From Calothrix sp. NIES-2098 (GTDB taxonomy: Bacteria > Cyanobacteriota > Cyanobacteriia > Cyanobacteriales > Nostocaceae): a stretch of 64,000 nucleotides of DNA. Location of the stretch: the NCBI GenBank assembly GCA_002368175.1, contig AP018172.1:5025001-5089000 (forward strand), read 5' to 3'. How positions within the stretch are numbered: position 1 is the stretch's first letter; each line of letters starts with the position of its first letter. The notes beneath the pieces are model-generated. The model searched no databases. It worked only from the letters and a program-made list of their open reading frames with translations, and had not been told where the DNA came from. The position numbers and the translations under genes are program-made. Positions 7,819 through 14,788 of the stretch are shown here, in pieces.

Positions 7819-8268
7819 TCAGGACGCGATCGCGGTCAACTGCTCCCCCGGCTGGTTATCTCTACGCATTAATAACTCTGTCAAGTTTTTAATAATTGCG
7901 TCTTTCTCGGCTAACGCTTCCCTAAGCTTCTCTACTTCGCTCTTTCTCTCTGCAAACACCCCTGCTTCTACATCCTTGGTGTATGCCTTATCCATTGCCG
8001 CCAAAGCCCCGGCTAATATGTCTGTAATCTCAGTAGGCAATTTGTCTGCCAGATTGCCCACGTAAGCCCTGTACAACTTCCCTTGGCGTTTCTTGTAAGC
8101 ACTCCACAGATCGCCCCGGTCACGGCGAATGGTTATTGATTCCTCCCCTCGCTCATATCGGAAGGATGAAGCTTCAGCTAGGAACTTTGCCCAAGCCGCC
8201 GATCCTATGGGGTTGACCTCTCCCCCTATGATTAGCTGGCTGTCTTTTACTACTGGTAGTGCTTTCAT
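7819..8268 (-). CDS. small protein with integrase-arm-like SFRYE motif and coiled coil
   Basis: A 149-residue protein. Residues ~35-80 carry SFRYERGEESITIRRDR, then WSAYKKRQGKLYRAYVGN, a three-strand pattern common in cyanobacterial small proteins and similar in look to arm-DNA-binding domains. The C-terminal third is a charged coiled coil (AERKSEVEKLREALAEKDAI). A DNA-binding regulator is plausible but unproven. The promoter region contains three TGTAAC-type half-sites and a terminator follows, so it forms its own unit. Confidence 0.6.
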   Translation of the reverse strand: MKALPVVKDSQLIIGGEVNPIGSAAWAKFLAEASSFRYERGEESITIRRDRGDLWSAYKKRQGKLYRAYVGNLADKLPTEITDILAGALAAMDKAYTKDVEAGVFAERKSEVEKLREALAEKDAIIKNLTELLMRRDNQPGEQLTAIAS

Positions 8269-8277
8269 ACTTTTTGC

Positions 8278-8309
8278 TGTAACTCTGTAACTATTCTACA
8301 CCAGTTACA
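8278..8309. promoter_or_regulatory. TGTAAC/GTTACA operator
   Basis: TGTAAC at 8278-8283 and 8286-8291, and GTTACA at 8304-8309, just upstream of the minus-strand gene starting at 8268. They match the half-sites at 7621-7666. Confidence 0.55.
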
Positions 8310-8323
8310 TGGTTAAACCAATG

Positions 8324-8348
8324 ACCGCCGTCGAGGCGGTTTTATTTT
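8324..8348 (+). terminator. terminator-like hairpin
   Basis: Arms ACCGCC (8324-8329) and GGCGGT (8335-8340), then TTTATTTT. It points along the plus strand, although no plus-strand gene precedes it; it may end a short antisense or regulatory RNA. Confidence 0.5.
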
Positions 8349-8554
8349 GGCTGTACCCCTGCCCCCGGCGATATTTTTGGTTAGGTATTGACATTTTTAG
8401 TTAAATAATGGCTGTACCCCTTGCTCTGTCCGGGTTTAAAGGTACTGACAACATCTTAAATCGTCACCCATTTTTCTTAAAAGTAAGAAATGAAAGTAAG
8501 AAATAACTAGGAGTACTGGCTGTGAAGCATTGATAGCAATACTTGTAGGAGCCT

Positions 8555-8590
8555 CGACCGCCCAACACTATTGCGCGGTCGTGGTTTTCT
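8555..8590 (+). terminator. terminator-like hairpin, possible small-RNA end
   Basis: Arms CGACCGC (8555-8561) and GCGGTCG (8575-8581), followed by TGGTTTTCTT on the plus strand. There is no open frame ahead of it of any size, so it may close a non-coding RNA transcribed from about 8420-8450. Confidence 0.45.
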
Positions 8591-8744
8591 TACTTTTGTT
8601 ATAAGCATCATGATGGAGCTAGCCATAATGTAACCAGTTGTTAAGAAGTGGTTGTTAACATACGCAGATAAAAACTTAGAAATTTGACATTTCTTTTATT
8701 TTTTAAGTCATAGTGTTTCTAAAAATGCTTGTTGCTAATTTGTG

Positions 8745-8838
8745 GTGCATAAGCCGTGCATAAGCCGTGCATAAGTGGTTGACAAGTGGGGTACAGTGGG
8801 GTAACTTAGGGGTGTTGACACCCGTGCATATACACGGG
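8745..8838. repeat. iteron-like tandem repeats and palindrome
   Basis: Three tandem 11-bp units GTGCATAAGCC, GTGCATAAGCC and GTGCATAAGTG (8745-8777) run into a looser series of AGTGGGGTAC-like 10-11-mers up to about 8808, then the palindrome CCCGTGCATATACACGGG (8821-8838), which repeats GTGCATA. This looks like an iteron array for a replication or partition protein. Confidence 0.6.
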
Positions 8839-8980
8839 CATACCTTGTAACTTTGGTGCTTTCCTAAAGAAATCACTGAGACATCAAGGAAACAACTTTA
8901 AAGAGGTTTTTCACGGCTATCCGCTTCTTAGCCGATGAAACTTCTTGACATAGATATTTTTGCTACTCTAATATGAGCAT

Positions 8981-9074
8981 TAACTGTAAAACCCCTGGCT
9001 TAAGCCCCCAGAGGTTTTACAGTTAATCTATTTACAAACTATTACCAGATATAGTTTAGCGACAGATATCTGGT
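8981..9074. promoter_or_regulatory. two inverted repeats upstream of the zinc-finger-like gene
   Basis: TAACTGTAAAACC (8981-8993) pairs with GGTTTTACAGTTA (9013-9025), and ACCAGATAT (9044-9052) pairs with ATATCTGGT (9066-9074). All arms are perfect. They may be operators or a leader hairpin pair for the gene at 9107. Confidence 0.5.
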
Positions 9075-9106
9075 GATTACTCTACACATCAAAAAGGAGT
9101 AACAAG

Positions 9107-9337
9107 ATGATGTTAACATCGTCAATAGTTCCTGGCAAGAGTCGTCAGGTACTACAACTTGAGTTGCCTTTGTTTACCCTCAACGTCAGTAATCATGGGC
9201 TTGCTGATGATTTAGTTTCTGCGTCAATGCGTAAGCGTCAACCCCGGCGTATTTGTGCCCGATCTGGGTGTATGACAGAGGTTCGGAAGAAAGGCGCAAG
9301 AATATGTAGTTACTGCCGAGAAGGGAGAAAAAACTAA
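9107..9337 (+). CDS. small basic protein with four-Cys zinc-finger-like tail
   Basis: A 76-residue protein whose C-terminal half is RICARSGCMTEVRKK, then ARICSYCREG, giving a C-x4-C...C-x2-C pattern that could bind zinc. It is basic and likely binds nucleic acid. A good ribosome-binding site AAGGAG lies before the double ATG. Family unknown. Followed by a hairpin and then the Abi-alpha gene on the same strand. Confidence 0.6.
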   Translation: MMLTSSIVPGKSRQVLQLELPLFTLNVSNHGLADDLVSASMRKRQPRRICARSGCMTEVRKKGARICSYCREGRKN

Positions 9338-9435
9338 AGATACTAGCTGTTAAAATCACTAATCTATTTCCCTAAATTGTTTTATCACTTTAGGTACTAG
9401 ATATAGCTGATTGATTTTGCTTAACCCATCATAGA

Positions 9436-9466
9436 TAAAGCACCTCCACTAACTAGAGGTGCTTTA
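9436..9466 (+). terminator. hairpin between the zinc-finger-like and Abi-alpha genes
   Basis: Perfect 11-bp arms TAAAGCACCTC (9436-9446) and GAGGTGCTTTA (9456-9466). The T-run is weak, so it may be a terminator or an attenuating leader hairpin for the gene at 9500. Confidence 0.55.
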
Positions 9467-9499
9467 CTTACACATACATTAGAAATATTACAAGGTATT

Positions 9500-10162
9500 A
9501 TGGCAGGAGATTTAACAGGTATTGGAGAAGCTGCAAAAGCTGGTGTGGAGCTTTATAAAGAATCAGGTATAAAAGGACTTATGAAGTTATTAGTTGCCCC
9601 AGCCGCTACGGAGTTAGGGTTACTTCTTGCTGATCATGTAAAAAGTTGGCGCAATACAAATACTGAGAGAACTTTGCAAAAAGCACAACAAAAATTGAGA
9701 GAAAAAGAAATTACTGCGGAACTTATTGAGCAAGCACCTAGCCAAAAGTTCATTGCTGGGTGGGTAGAGGCAGCATCTTTGGAGGATGATGAAAGTATGC
9801 AAGAGAAATGGGCTAATCTCCTGGTAGCTGCGGTCTCAGGCATTTCGATACACCCAAAATATATAGAGACATTAAAATTATTAGATCCTGTAGATGCTAA
9901 TTTGCTTGAGATTATACGTGATTATCGTAAAAACTGTAATCGGTTAACGAATGGTGGAGCAATCACATCACTTACACAAAGAGGAATAAATATTGAAGAT
10001 GATGCAGTATTACGAGATCATTTATATAACTTAGTGGCAAGAGATTTATGTGATGCAAACAATCTACAAGGGAAACCGAGATACAGCCAAATGATTGCTG
10101 AAAATATATATATTAGCGAATTTGGCACAAAGTTTTTAGCTATAGTCAATGGAGAAGATTAG
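9500..10162 (+). CDS. Abi-alpha family protein (DUF4393), probable phage-defence cargo
   Basis: A 220-residue protein. The hallmark segment of DUF4393/Abi-alpha is visible: FIAGWVEAASLEDDESMQ, then EKWANLLVAAVSG, followed by HPKYIETLKLLDPVDANLL. The N-terminal part (GIKGLMKLLVAPAATELGLL) is amphipathic or membrane-associating and is followed by a charged coiled-coil stretch. Members are linked to abortive infection, though the mechanism is little known. It is AT-rich compared with its neighbours, has its own terminator, and stands alone among oppositely oriented genes, as expected for cargo acquired by a mobile element. Confidence 0.78.
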   Translation: MAGDLTGIGEAAKAGVELYKESGIKGLMKLLVAPAATELGLLLADHVKSWRNTNTERTLQKAQQKLREKEITAELIEQAPSQKFIAGWVEAASLEDDESMQEKWANLLVAAVSGISIHPKYIETLKLLDPVDANLLEIIRDYRKNCNRLTNGGAITSLTQRGINIEDDAVLRDHLYNLVARDLCDANNLQGKPRYSQMIAENIYISEFGTKFLAIVNGED

Positions 10163-10173
10163 TACCTACGAAT

Positions 10174-10213
10174 AAAAAGCCCCGCCTTAGTTGTTTCCAG
10201 GGCGGGGCTTTTT
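10174..10213. terminator. strong bidirectional terminator after Abi-alpha
   Basis: Perfect 13-bp arms AAAAAGCCCCGCC (10174-10186) and GGCGGGGCTTTTT (10201-10213). It serves both the plus-strand Abi-alpha gene and the minus-strand gene ending at 10243. Confidence 0.9.
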
Positions 10214-10242
10214 ATTTTTAAATGAAGGGTTTGATTAATGGG

Positions 10243-10548
10243 TTAATCATCATCCTTATCCATCAACCGTGCAACTTCTTGATTAATCTCGTAATCGTCC
10301 CAGTTAGATCCGGAGGCTTGAAGAAGAACACCCTTAGCTAACTCATCCGCTTCCTGCCCTAGTGTTTGATAGTCTCCACCAGCTTGCCCATTCCCGATGT
10401 ACGTTTCATATTTATCGTAAATCCGCCAAAGTTCTTTCCAATGCCAAGGCTCTAAATCATTTGTGGAAACGGCAATAATATCTTCAACTTCCAAATAATT
10501 AAAGATTCTATTTAACCAGTTATCGAACTTTGCTTTGTCCCTAGACAT
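10243..10548 (-). CDS. hypothetical acidic protein
   Basis: A 101-residue acidic protein (DWL/NRIFNYLEVEDIIAVSTND, WHWKELWRIYDKYETYIG) ending in MDKDDD. It has no membrane segment and no recognised family. GAGGTG lies 7 bp before the ATG. It follows the 73-residue gene on the same strand by about 65 bp. Confidence 0.55.
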   Translation of the reverse strand: MSRDKAKFDNWLNRIFNYLEVEDIIAVSTNDLEPWHWKELWRIYDKYETYIGNGQAGGDYQTLGQEADELAKGVLLQASGSNWDDYEINQEVARLMDKDDD

Positions 10549-10614
10549 ATTTACACCTCTAGTGTAGAGTCCCCTAACAGTAAACTAAAATTTGTAAACT
10601 GTGTAATTAATTCA

Positions 10615-10836
10615 TTACCAATCAACACTGGACTGCTCCAACAAGATATTTATATCTATCTGCCCACTGCTGCTACTTTCTGAGTCGTAACCTATGTATT
10701 GGTAACGTAGGTCTTTAACTAAAAAAGTTCCCTCATCTAGAGTGACCTTTTCACCTATGCGTGGTAACGGTTCAAGATTATAAATTTTACAAATCATGTT
10801 TCCGTTATTCCAAAACAAAGCTCTTGTACCTGACAT
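10615..10836 (-). CDS. hypothetical small protein
   Basis: A 73-residue protein with a short beta pattern (RIGEKVTLDEGTFLVKDLRY), possibly an SH3-like or OB-like barrel. No family is recognised. AGGGAAAAT before the ATG is an acceptable ribosome-binding site. It lies immediately past the CTGTC repeat array. Confidence 0.5.
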   Translation of the reverse strand: MSGTRALFWNNGNMICKIYNLEPLPRIGEKVTLDEGTFLVKDLRYQYIGYDSESSSSGQIDINILLEQSSVDW

Positions 10837-10892
10837 ATTTTCCCTGATAATAACTAAAGGTTTTATCCTAACACTAATTGGGTATTTATAAA

Positions 10893-11071
10893 GTAGACAA
10901 GTCTACTGTCTACTTGGACAGTAAACCCTGTCCGGCTGTCTGTCGCTGTCTCCCCAGACAGAAGCCCTGTCCCTTGTTATATAAGGCTTCTGTCTGTTTC
11001 TGTCTGCCCTGTCTGCTGTCTATTCTGTCTCGATTTCCAGGGTATTCTCATCAATCCAGACAGCTAGACAG
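10893..11071. repeat. CTGTC repeat array next to the translocase gene
   Basis: The pentamer CTGTC occurs 11 times on the plus strand (first bases 10906, 10928, 10936, 10940, 10946, 10967, 10990, 11000, 11009, 11016, 11025) and four more times as GACAG (10917, 10957, 11059, 11067), mostly as CTGTCT. It also holds the palindrome GTAGACAAGTCTAC (10893-10906) and an inverted repeat with 11-bp arms AGACAGAAGCC and GGCTTCTGTCT (10956-10966, 10985-10995). The array begins inside the last codons of the ATPase gene. It is a candidate recognition site for the ATPase. Confidence 0.75.
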
Positions 11072-12498
11072 TTCTCCACCAACTCATTAAAAAGCCGCTT
11101 CAACTCGTAGACCGGGAACCGTTGCCCCTTTACCTTGAAGTTGGGTTGAACTTCTGAAATAGTGGTTTTATTTCGGTTTGTACGCTTAAGAAAGGCTAAT
11201 AATTCCCCGGCATTGGCTGATAGTTCAGAGTTTGAATATTGGCTACTATCTTTAATTAGTTCCTCTGTTTCCTGGGGGATAAAACTCTCTAATATGGTCA
11301 TCGTGTCTCGGTCATAACCCGATAAATTATCTAGGCGGGGCATGGGCAACCATTTGTTAATTGAGCCGTGGTAAAAAGCCCTTTTAACTGGGGAGTCACC
11401 ACAAATATCTAATATTGCTTCTGAATCGGGTTTGCGGTCACTGGGGAGCCATTTAGTAGTAATTAAACTGGTGTATGATGCCATGCCGCTTTCACCGACC
11501 AAACACAAAGGGGAGAACTGAGAACGCAACCCACCGCTAACACCGATGTCCTCACAATGTGGGTTTTGAGCCAAGATCCACAAGTAAATACCTGCGCTAT
11601 CACCCAAGCTGGTTAACTTAGATACAACGCCCTTTAGCCAGCCGCCCTCGCTATTGTTTTTACACAATATGCTGATGCTTGTCGCCTCATCAAAGACTAA
11701 CAACTTCTTCCCTGGCAATGTCATAAACTCAGCGATCGCCGCCTTGAACCACTCAATGACCTTGCTATCACTCCAGTTCAGCGTATCGCCCCGCTTAAGG
11801 ATGTCCACAGAAGCAAAATACCCCGTTTCTTTTGGATCGCCTTTGGGGTCGATGTAAAAAATAGTCATGTCCGGGTGTTGCTGCTTAATAGCTTTGAGAG
11901 CATTACTTGTTACCAAGCCCTTCCCGCTTCCTTGTTGTCCTATAACTAAGTGGTTTTTAACCTTAGTAGCCATCATTGCTATAAGATCATTGTCCTTTGG
12001 CATTGTGGCTGTAGTTGTGGCGCGGTTTGTGGATTGTGTTATAGGTAAAAACTTGGTAGCTAAACCTTGAACACGCTCAACCAGGGGAACCGATACGGGT
12101 TTTACTGTAGTTTTTTCAAGTAGATCCAGGGCATCACCGCTGATTGTATACCCCCGATCCGCCGCCCATTGAATTTGTTTAATTGCTTCCTCCTCCCCTA
12201 CCTGATCTCTATAATCAAGTAGTCTGTTCCCCGTTAAGACATGGGCAACTGCCCCGTATTGGTTTATTGCTTGCTCATTTTGGTTCGTTCCTTGAACACG
12301 TCTGTATGCTGTGTAAAAAGCCCATCCAGCGACCAATAGACCAGTGGGAGGAAAAGCAGTGGCGGCGGCTGTTGCCATGCCTGCGAGTATGCCGCCAATG
12401 ACTAAAAACTGCGCCCCTGTTTCCTCGATCTGTTCACTGGCTAGTTCCTGCCATTCTTCTGGAGTTAGCTGATGGTTGTTAGGATTGAAGTTACTCAT
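11020..12498 (-). CDS. membrane-anchored FtsK/TraB-like P-loop ATPase, putative DNA translocase
   Basis: A 492-residue protein. Residues ~30-70 hold one or two membrane helices (FLVIGGILAGMATAAATAF, GLLVAGWAFYTAY). The ATPase core shows Walker A GQQGSGKG (~residue 190), IFYIDPKGDP typical of FtsK/TraB/VirD4 relatives, and Walker B KKLLVFDEAT. The last ~75 residues (AGELLAFLKRTNRNKTTISE, then FPVYELKRLFNELVENCLAVW) read like a winged helix, as in FtsK gamma or TraB, which bind short DNA repeats. A DNA pump in the cell envelope is the best guess. CTGTC repeats lie directly at its 3' end. No type IV secretion partners are present. Confidence 0.7.
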   Translation of the reverse strand: MSNFNPNNHQLTPEEWQELASEQIEETGAQFLVIGGILAGMATAAATAFPPTGLLVAGWAFYTAYRRVQGTNQNEQAINQYGAVAHVLTGNRLLDYRDQVGEEEAIKQIQWAADRGYTISGDALDLLEKTTVKPVSVPLVERVQGLATKFLPITQSTNRATTTATMPKDNDLIAMMATKVKNHLVIGQQGSGKGLVTSNALKAIKQQHPDMTIFYIDPKGDPKETGYFASVDILKRGDTLNWSDSKVIEWFKAAIAEFMTLPGKKLLVFDEATSISILCKNNSEGGWLKGVVSKLTSLGDSAGIYLWILAQNPHCEDIGVSGGLRSQFSPLCLVGESGMASYTSLITTKWLPSDRKPDSEAILDICGDSPVKRAFYHGSINKWLPMPRLDNLSGYDRDTMTILESFIPQETEELIKDSSQYSNSELSANAGELLAFLKRTNRNKTTISEVQPNFKVKGQRFPVYELKRLFNELVENCLAVWIDENTLEIETE

Positions 12499-12519
12499 AC
12501 TTACCTATATGTGGGAATG

Positions 12520-12549
12520 AAGCCGGGGTTTGTCTCATGTCCCCGGCTT
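12520..12549. terminator. hairpin upstream of the translocase gene
   Basis: Perfect 9-bp arms AAGCCGGGG (12520-12528) and CCCCGGCTT (12541-12549) between the membrane-protein gene and the ATPase gene. It lacks a U-run on the minus strand, so it may attenuate or protect mRNA ends within the operon rather than stop transcription. Confidence 0.5.
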
Positions 12550-12554
12550 TGTTG

Positions 12555-13280
12555 TTATTTGCTGTTGTGGGCTTTCTTCATGTAGTAGGCAATTTGACCT
12601 AACCAAAATAAGAACTTAACGATCAGTTCCACGATGTAGATCGTGATAAACAGTCGAACAATGTTGTAGTAATCCAGTTGCGACCACTGACCAGTCATTA
12701 ATATAAAAATCAAGTTTCCAAAACCGCCTCTACACGGAGGAAACTGCACGAAACAAACAAGGAAATCCACCGCATAAGACCCTAACGCCCATGTTCTAGC
12801 CCTACTAATTGTGAGGGCGGGGAAGTTGTTAAACCACCGCTTAAGAGCTACAAGAGTAGGATCATCGTCCTCATTAATGTGAAACTTAGATGTGTTAGCA
12901 GCATCCGCGATCAGTGTTCGCATGAATGCCCGATCTCGCTTCAAAATAATGGGAAGTAATTGAATAGTTTGGAGTACTAACCACAGTACAAACCCGATGA
13001 TCCAGTGAATAGCGAAGCCGATCGTTGCTGCTACTCCGTTAACGATGGGAATTATTGAAATTAATTTAACGAGGGTGTTATCTCCCCCTCCCATGTACTG
13101 CCTAACAAAAGCGGCGTAAGGTTGGATATTCAGGTATGCGAACCACAGCCCCGCTAAGACCGCCCCCCAGTACAAAACCCTAAAAATTAGTCGGGCATCG
13201 AATTGTTTTGTTTTCTTTGTACCGCTTGCCGTGGTTCCTGAAAAACCGCCGCTATCTTTAGAAGTTGATCCTATTCCCAT
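12555..13280 (-). CDS. multi-span membrane protein of the translocase operon
   Basis: A 241-residue protein with a polar Ser/Gly/Thr-rich N-terminus and about four to five membrane helices: near residues 33-50, 70-115 (two), 165-195 and 205-230 (IVRLFITIYIVELIVKFLFW). No family is recognised. AGGTGAAAC before the ATG is a good ribosome-binding site. Its place between a single-span protein and the membrane ATPase suggests that the three form an envelope complex, comparable in position to the small Spd/Tra membrane proteins of actinomycete elements. Confidence 0.65.
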   Translation of the reverse strand: MGIGSTSKDSGGFSGTTASGTKKTKQFDARLIFRVLYWGAVLAGLWFAYLNIQPYAAFVRQYMGGGDNTLVKLISIIPIVNGVAATIGFAIHWIIGFVLWLVLQTIQLLPIILKRDRAFMRTLIADAANTSKFHINEDDDPTLVALKRWFNNFPALTISRARTWALGSYAVDFLVCFVQFPPCRGGFGNLIFILMTGQWSQLDYYNIVRLFITIYIVELIVKFLFWLGQIAYYMKKAHNSK

Positions 13281-13287
13281 GTTTCAC

Positions 13288-13749
13288 CTACTGATAAATC
13301 TTCATTGCTTGATTACTGGCGATCGCATCTTGTACCGCTTCCCGGTTGCCTGTGTACGCCAGTTCACCCACAACAGGGACAAAAACCCCGTCACCGTCAA
13401 AGTCCCTTGGAATTAACTTTGCAGTGTTGCCAATCTGGTCACATACAACGGTTCCTCTCGGTAGTGGTTTCCCTTTGGTGTTGTACACTGGTTGACCCTG
13501 GATTAGTGGTTGGGTAAGCAGTAAACACCCGTTTTTATATCGTTCTATAGCTATGTCCGATTGTTGAGCGGCGTTCTGTTGGGAAGCTTGCAACTCTAGC
13601 TGCTTAGTTGCGTTGTACTGGGTGGTTTTCTTGATATGTTCGAGGGTTCCTAGATTCTGGCTAATGTTGCCACTGGAGAAAGCCAAACATCCCAAGATTC
13701 CCACGGTGAAGGCTGTATTTACTGGGTTGCGTTTAATGTATTTGAGCAT
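13288..13749 (-). CDS. single-span membrane or exported protein
   Basis: A 153-residue protein with an N-terminal basic-hydrophobic segment (KRNPVNTAFTVGILGCLAFS) that acts as a membrane anchor or signal peptide, followed by a Gln-rich coiled coil and a C-terminal extracytoplasmic domain with two Cys (NGCLLL, GTVVCDQ) that could form a disulfide. It is separated by 7 bp from the following membrane-protein gene. Unknown family; probable part of the same envelope complex as the ATPase. Confidence 0.6.
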   Translation of the reverse strand: MLKYIKRNPVNTAFTVGILGCLAFSSGNISQNLGTLEHIKKTTQYNATKQLELQASQQNAAQQSDIAIERYKNGCLLLTQPLIQGQPVYNTKGKPLPRGTVVCDQIGNTAKLIPRDFDGDGVFVPVVGELAYTGNREAVQDAIASNQAMKIYQ

Positions 13750-13784
13750 TTTTGCAAGGGCGACACCCGCCGCCCCGGTTAGGT

Positions 13785-14042
13785 TTACTGGACTAGTGCG
13801 CGGAGTAGTGAGATCTTTTCGTGTCGCTTCAACTCATTAATGCGGGTTACAATTTCTTCGACTTCTTCCGATGGTGGTTGGTCGTCATCCGAAGACATCC
13901 ATAAATCATGGGCGATCCTCCCGACCAGCCAGAGAGTATCACTCTCTGACATCTCCCCCGCCCCGTCGCCAAAGGTTTCTGTAATGTCTGCTATAAGCTG
14001 GTTTTCTTGACTTAGTGAGAAATAACCAAAGGGCTTCGTCAT
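13785..14042 (-). CDS. hypothetical acidic protein
   Basis: An 85-residue acidic protein (MSESDTLWLVGRIAHDLWMS, SEEVEEIVTRINELKR) with a helical C-terminus. No family is recognised. AAGGATTTTAAC precedes the ATG. It belongs to the long minus-strand operon from parM to the ATPase gene. Confidence 0.55.
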   Translation of the reverse strand: MTKPFGYFSLSQENQLIADITETFGDGAGEMSESDTLWLVGRIAHDLWMSSDDDQPPSEEVEEIVTRINELKRHEKISLLRALVQ

Positions 14043-14089
14043 GTTAAAATCCTTGTGTAGTCTATGTTTTGCGGCGTAGATGCTCCCAT

Positions 14090-14111
14090 CGGACTTGCTC
14101 GAACAAGTCCG
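14090..14111. promoter_or_regulatory. short inverted repeat inside the par operon
   Basis: CGGACTTG (14090-14097) pairs with CAAGTCCG (14104-14111) around a 6-nt loop, in the gap between two small genes. It could be an operator or an RNA hairpin; there is no T-run. Confidence 0.4.
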
Positions 14112-14118
14112 TGGGCTT

Positions 14119-14268
14119 TCAAATTCGGGTTAGTTGTAAACCCTGGCAAGTTTGGACTATTGAAACCTTCCCCCGTTGCACCAGGGGGTGAACAATTCGA
14201 TCACTTATCCCAGCAAGGGGGATGTACTGCCTGGTTTTCAAAGCTTTTAGGATTTGTTGACTGGTCAT
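14119..14268 (-). CDS. 49-residue protein, translationally coupled
   Basis: A short frame beginning MTSQQILKALKTRQYIPLAG and ending LQLTRI. Its ATG overlaps the TGA of the upstream gene (ATGA), the same arrangement as elsewhere in this operon, which is the main support for it. It is basic and possibly DNA-binding (helix-turn-helix-like QILKALKTRQYIPLAGISDR). No family is recognised. Confidence 0.45.
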   Translation of the reverse strand: MTSQQILKALKTRQYIPLAGISDRIVHPLVQRGKVSIVQTCQGLQLTRI

Positions 14269-14507
14269 AGTAGTGATAGCTGTATATGGTCTGGGTGAAT
14301 TTCCCCGGATCTGAGTGATGTTTCTTCAACCCTGCGAAGACGGTTTTTGTTCAGAGTTAAACTCGCCTTCCGTCGTTGCCCTCCTAGTGGGTAAAAATGA
14401 AATTGCGGGGCTTGAATTGTCCCGGACTTATGGGAATAGCGGTATAGATGACCCTCGATCAAATAAATCTTGGAGGCAGATAAAAGGGTGGAATCTAGTA
14501 CAAACAT
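14265..14507 (-). CDS. hypothetical basic protein
   Basis: An 80-residue protein starting MFVLDSTLLSASKIYLIEGH, basic in its second half (GGQRRKASLTLNKNRLRRVE). The start overlaps the stop of the upstream gene by one base (TGATG), which favours this start over an in-frame one 21 bp earlier. Family unknown. Confidence 0.5.
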   Translation of the reverse strand: MFVLDSTLLSASKIYLIEGHLYRYSHKSGTIQAPQFHFYPLGGQRRKASLTLNKNRLRRVEETSLRSGEIHPDHIQLSLL

Positions 14508-14785
14508 CAAGCCTCCAGTGCATCGCAAGCCGAGGCGATCGCGTCCAAAGCATCCGCAAGGGTCACATCTCCCGGCGATTCTTCACAAAGGGTTTTGAAC
14601 ACTTCCGGGTTCCTGTGTTGAAAATCTACGAGAGTGTCAAAGATCCGGGCTAAATCTTCCTTGACCCCCGCACCTGTCCGGCGGTCTTGGGTCAAGGCAA
14701 CTATTAGTTTTTGGGTATTAGTCATTTGTCGCAGGGCGATCGCGTTAAGTTGTAGTTGGTTTTCGATTAAAGTTTGGATGGTCAT
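14507..14785 (-). CDS. hypothetical helical protein
   Basis: A 92-residue helical protein (MTIQTLIENQLQLNAIALRQ; LARIFDTLVDFQHRNPEVFK). It is soluble, with no family recognised. It starts 3 bp after the stop of the ribbon-helix-helix-like gene, in the operon led by parM. Confidence 0.55.
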   Translation of the reverse strand: MTIQTLIENQLQLNAIALRQMTNTQKLIVALTQDRRTGAGVKEDLARIFDTLVDFQHRNPEVFKTLCEESPGDVTLADALDAIASACDALEA

Positions 14786-14788
14786 TAG

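Larger units (their letters stand above)
8269..9106. other. 838-bp gene-free region with repeats and hairpins
   Basis: No convincing protein gene. It holds operator half-sites, a duplicated TGGCTGTACCCCT (8348-8360 and 8409-8421), two terminator-like hairpins, an iteron-like array at 8745-8838, a small hairpin (8924-8942) and two larger inverted repeats just before the gene at 9107. The density of signals suggests a replication origin, partition site or small RNA region of the element. Confidence 0.6.

Noticed and set aside
8745..8838. CRISPR array
   Set aside because: Units are only 11 bp and tandem without spacers; no cas gene in the window.
10893..11071. CRISPR-like or microsatellite array
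   Set aside because: The CTGTC units are 5-7 bp at irregular spacing and on both strands, which fits protein-binding sites better.
11020..12498. VirD4/TraG coupling protein of a type IV secretion system
   Set aside because: The ATPase motifs would allow it, but no relaxase, VirB4 or other secretion gene is present; an FtsK/TraB-type pump fits better.
14064..14270. 68-codon plus-strand frame opposite the small par-operon genes
   Set aside because: The minus-strand 49-residue frame fits the operon by an ATGA overlap; the plus frame has no signal for translation.
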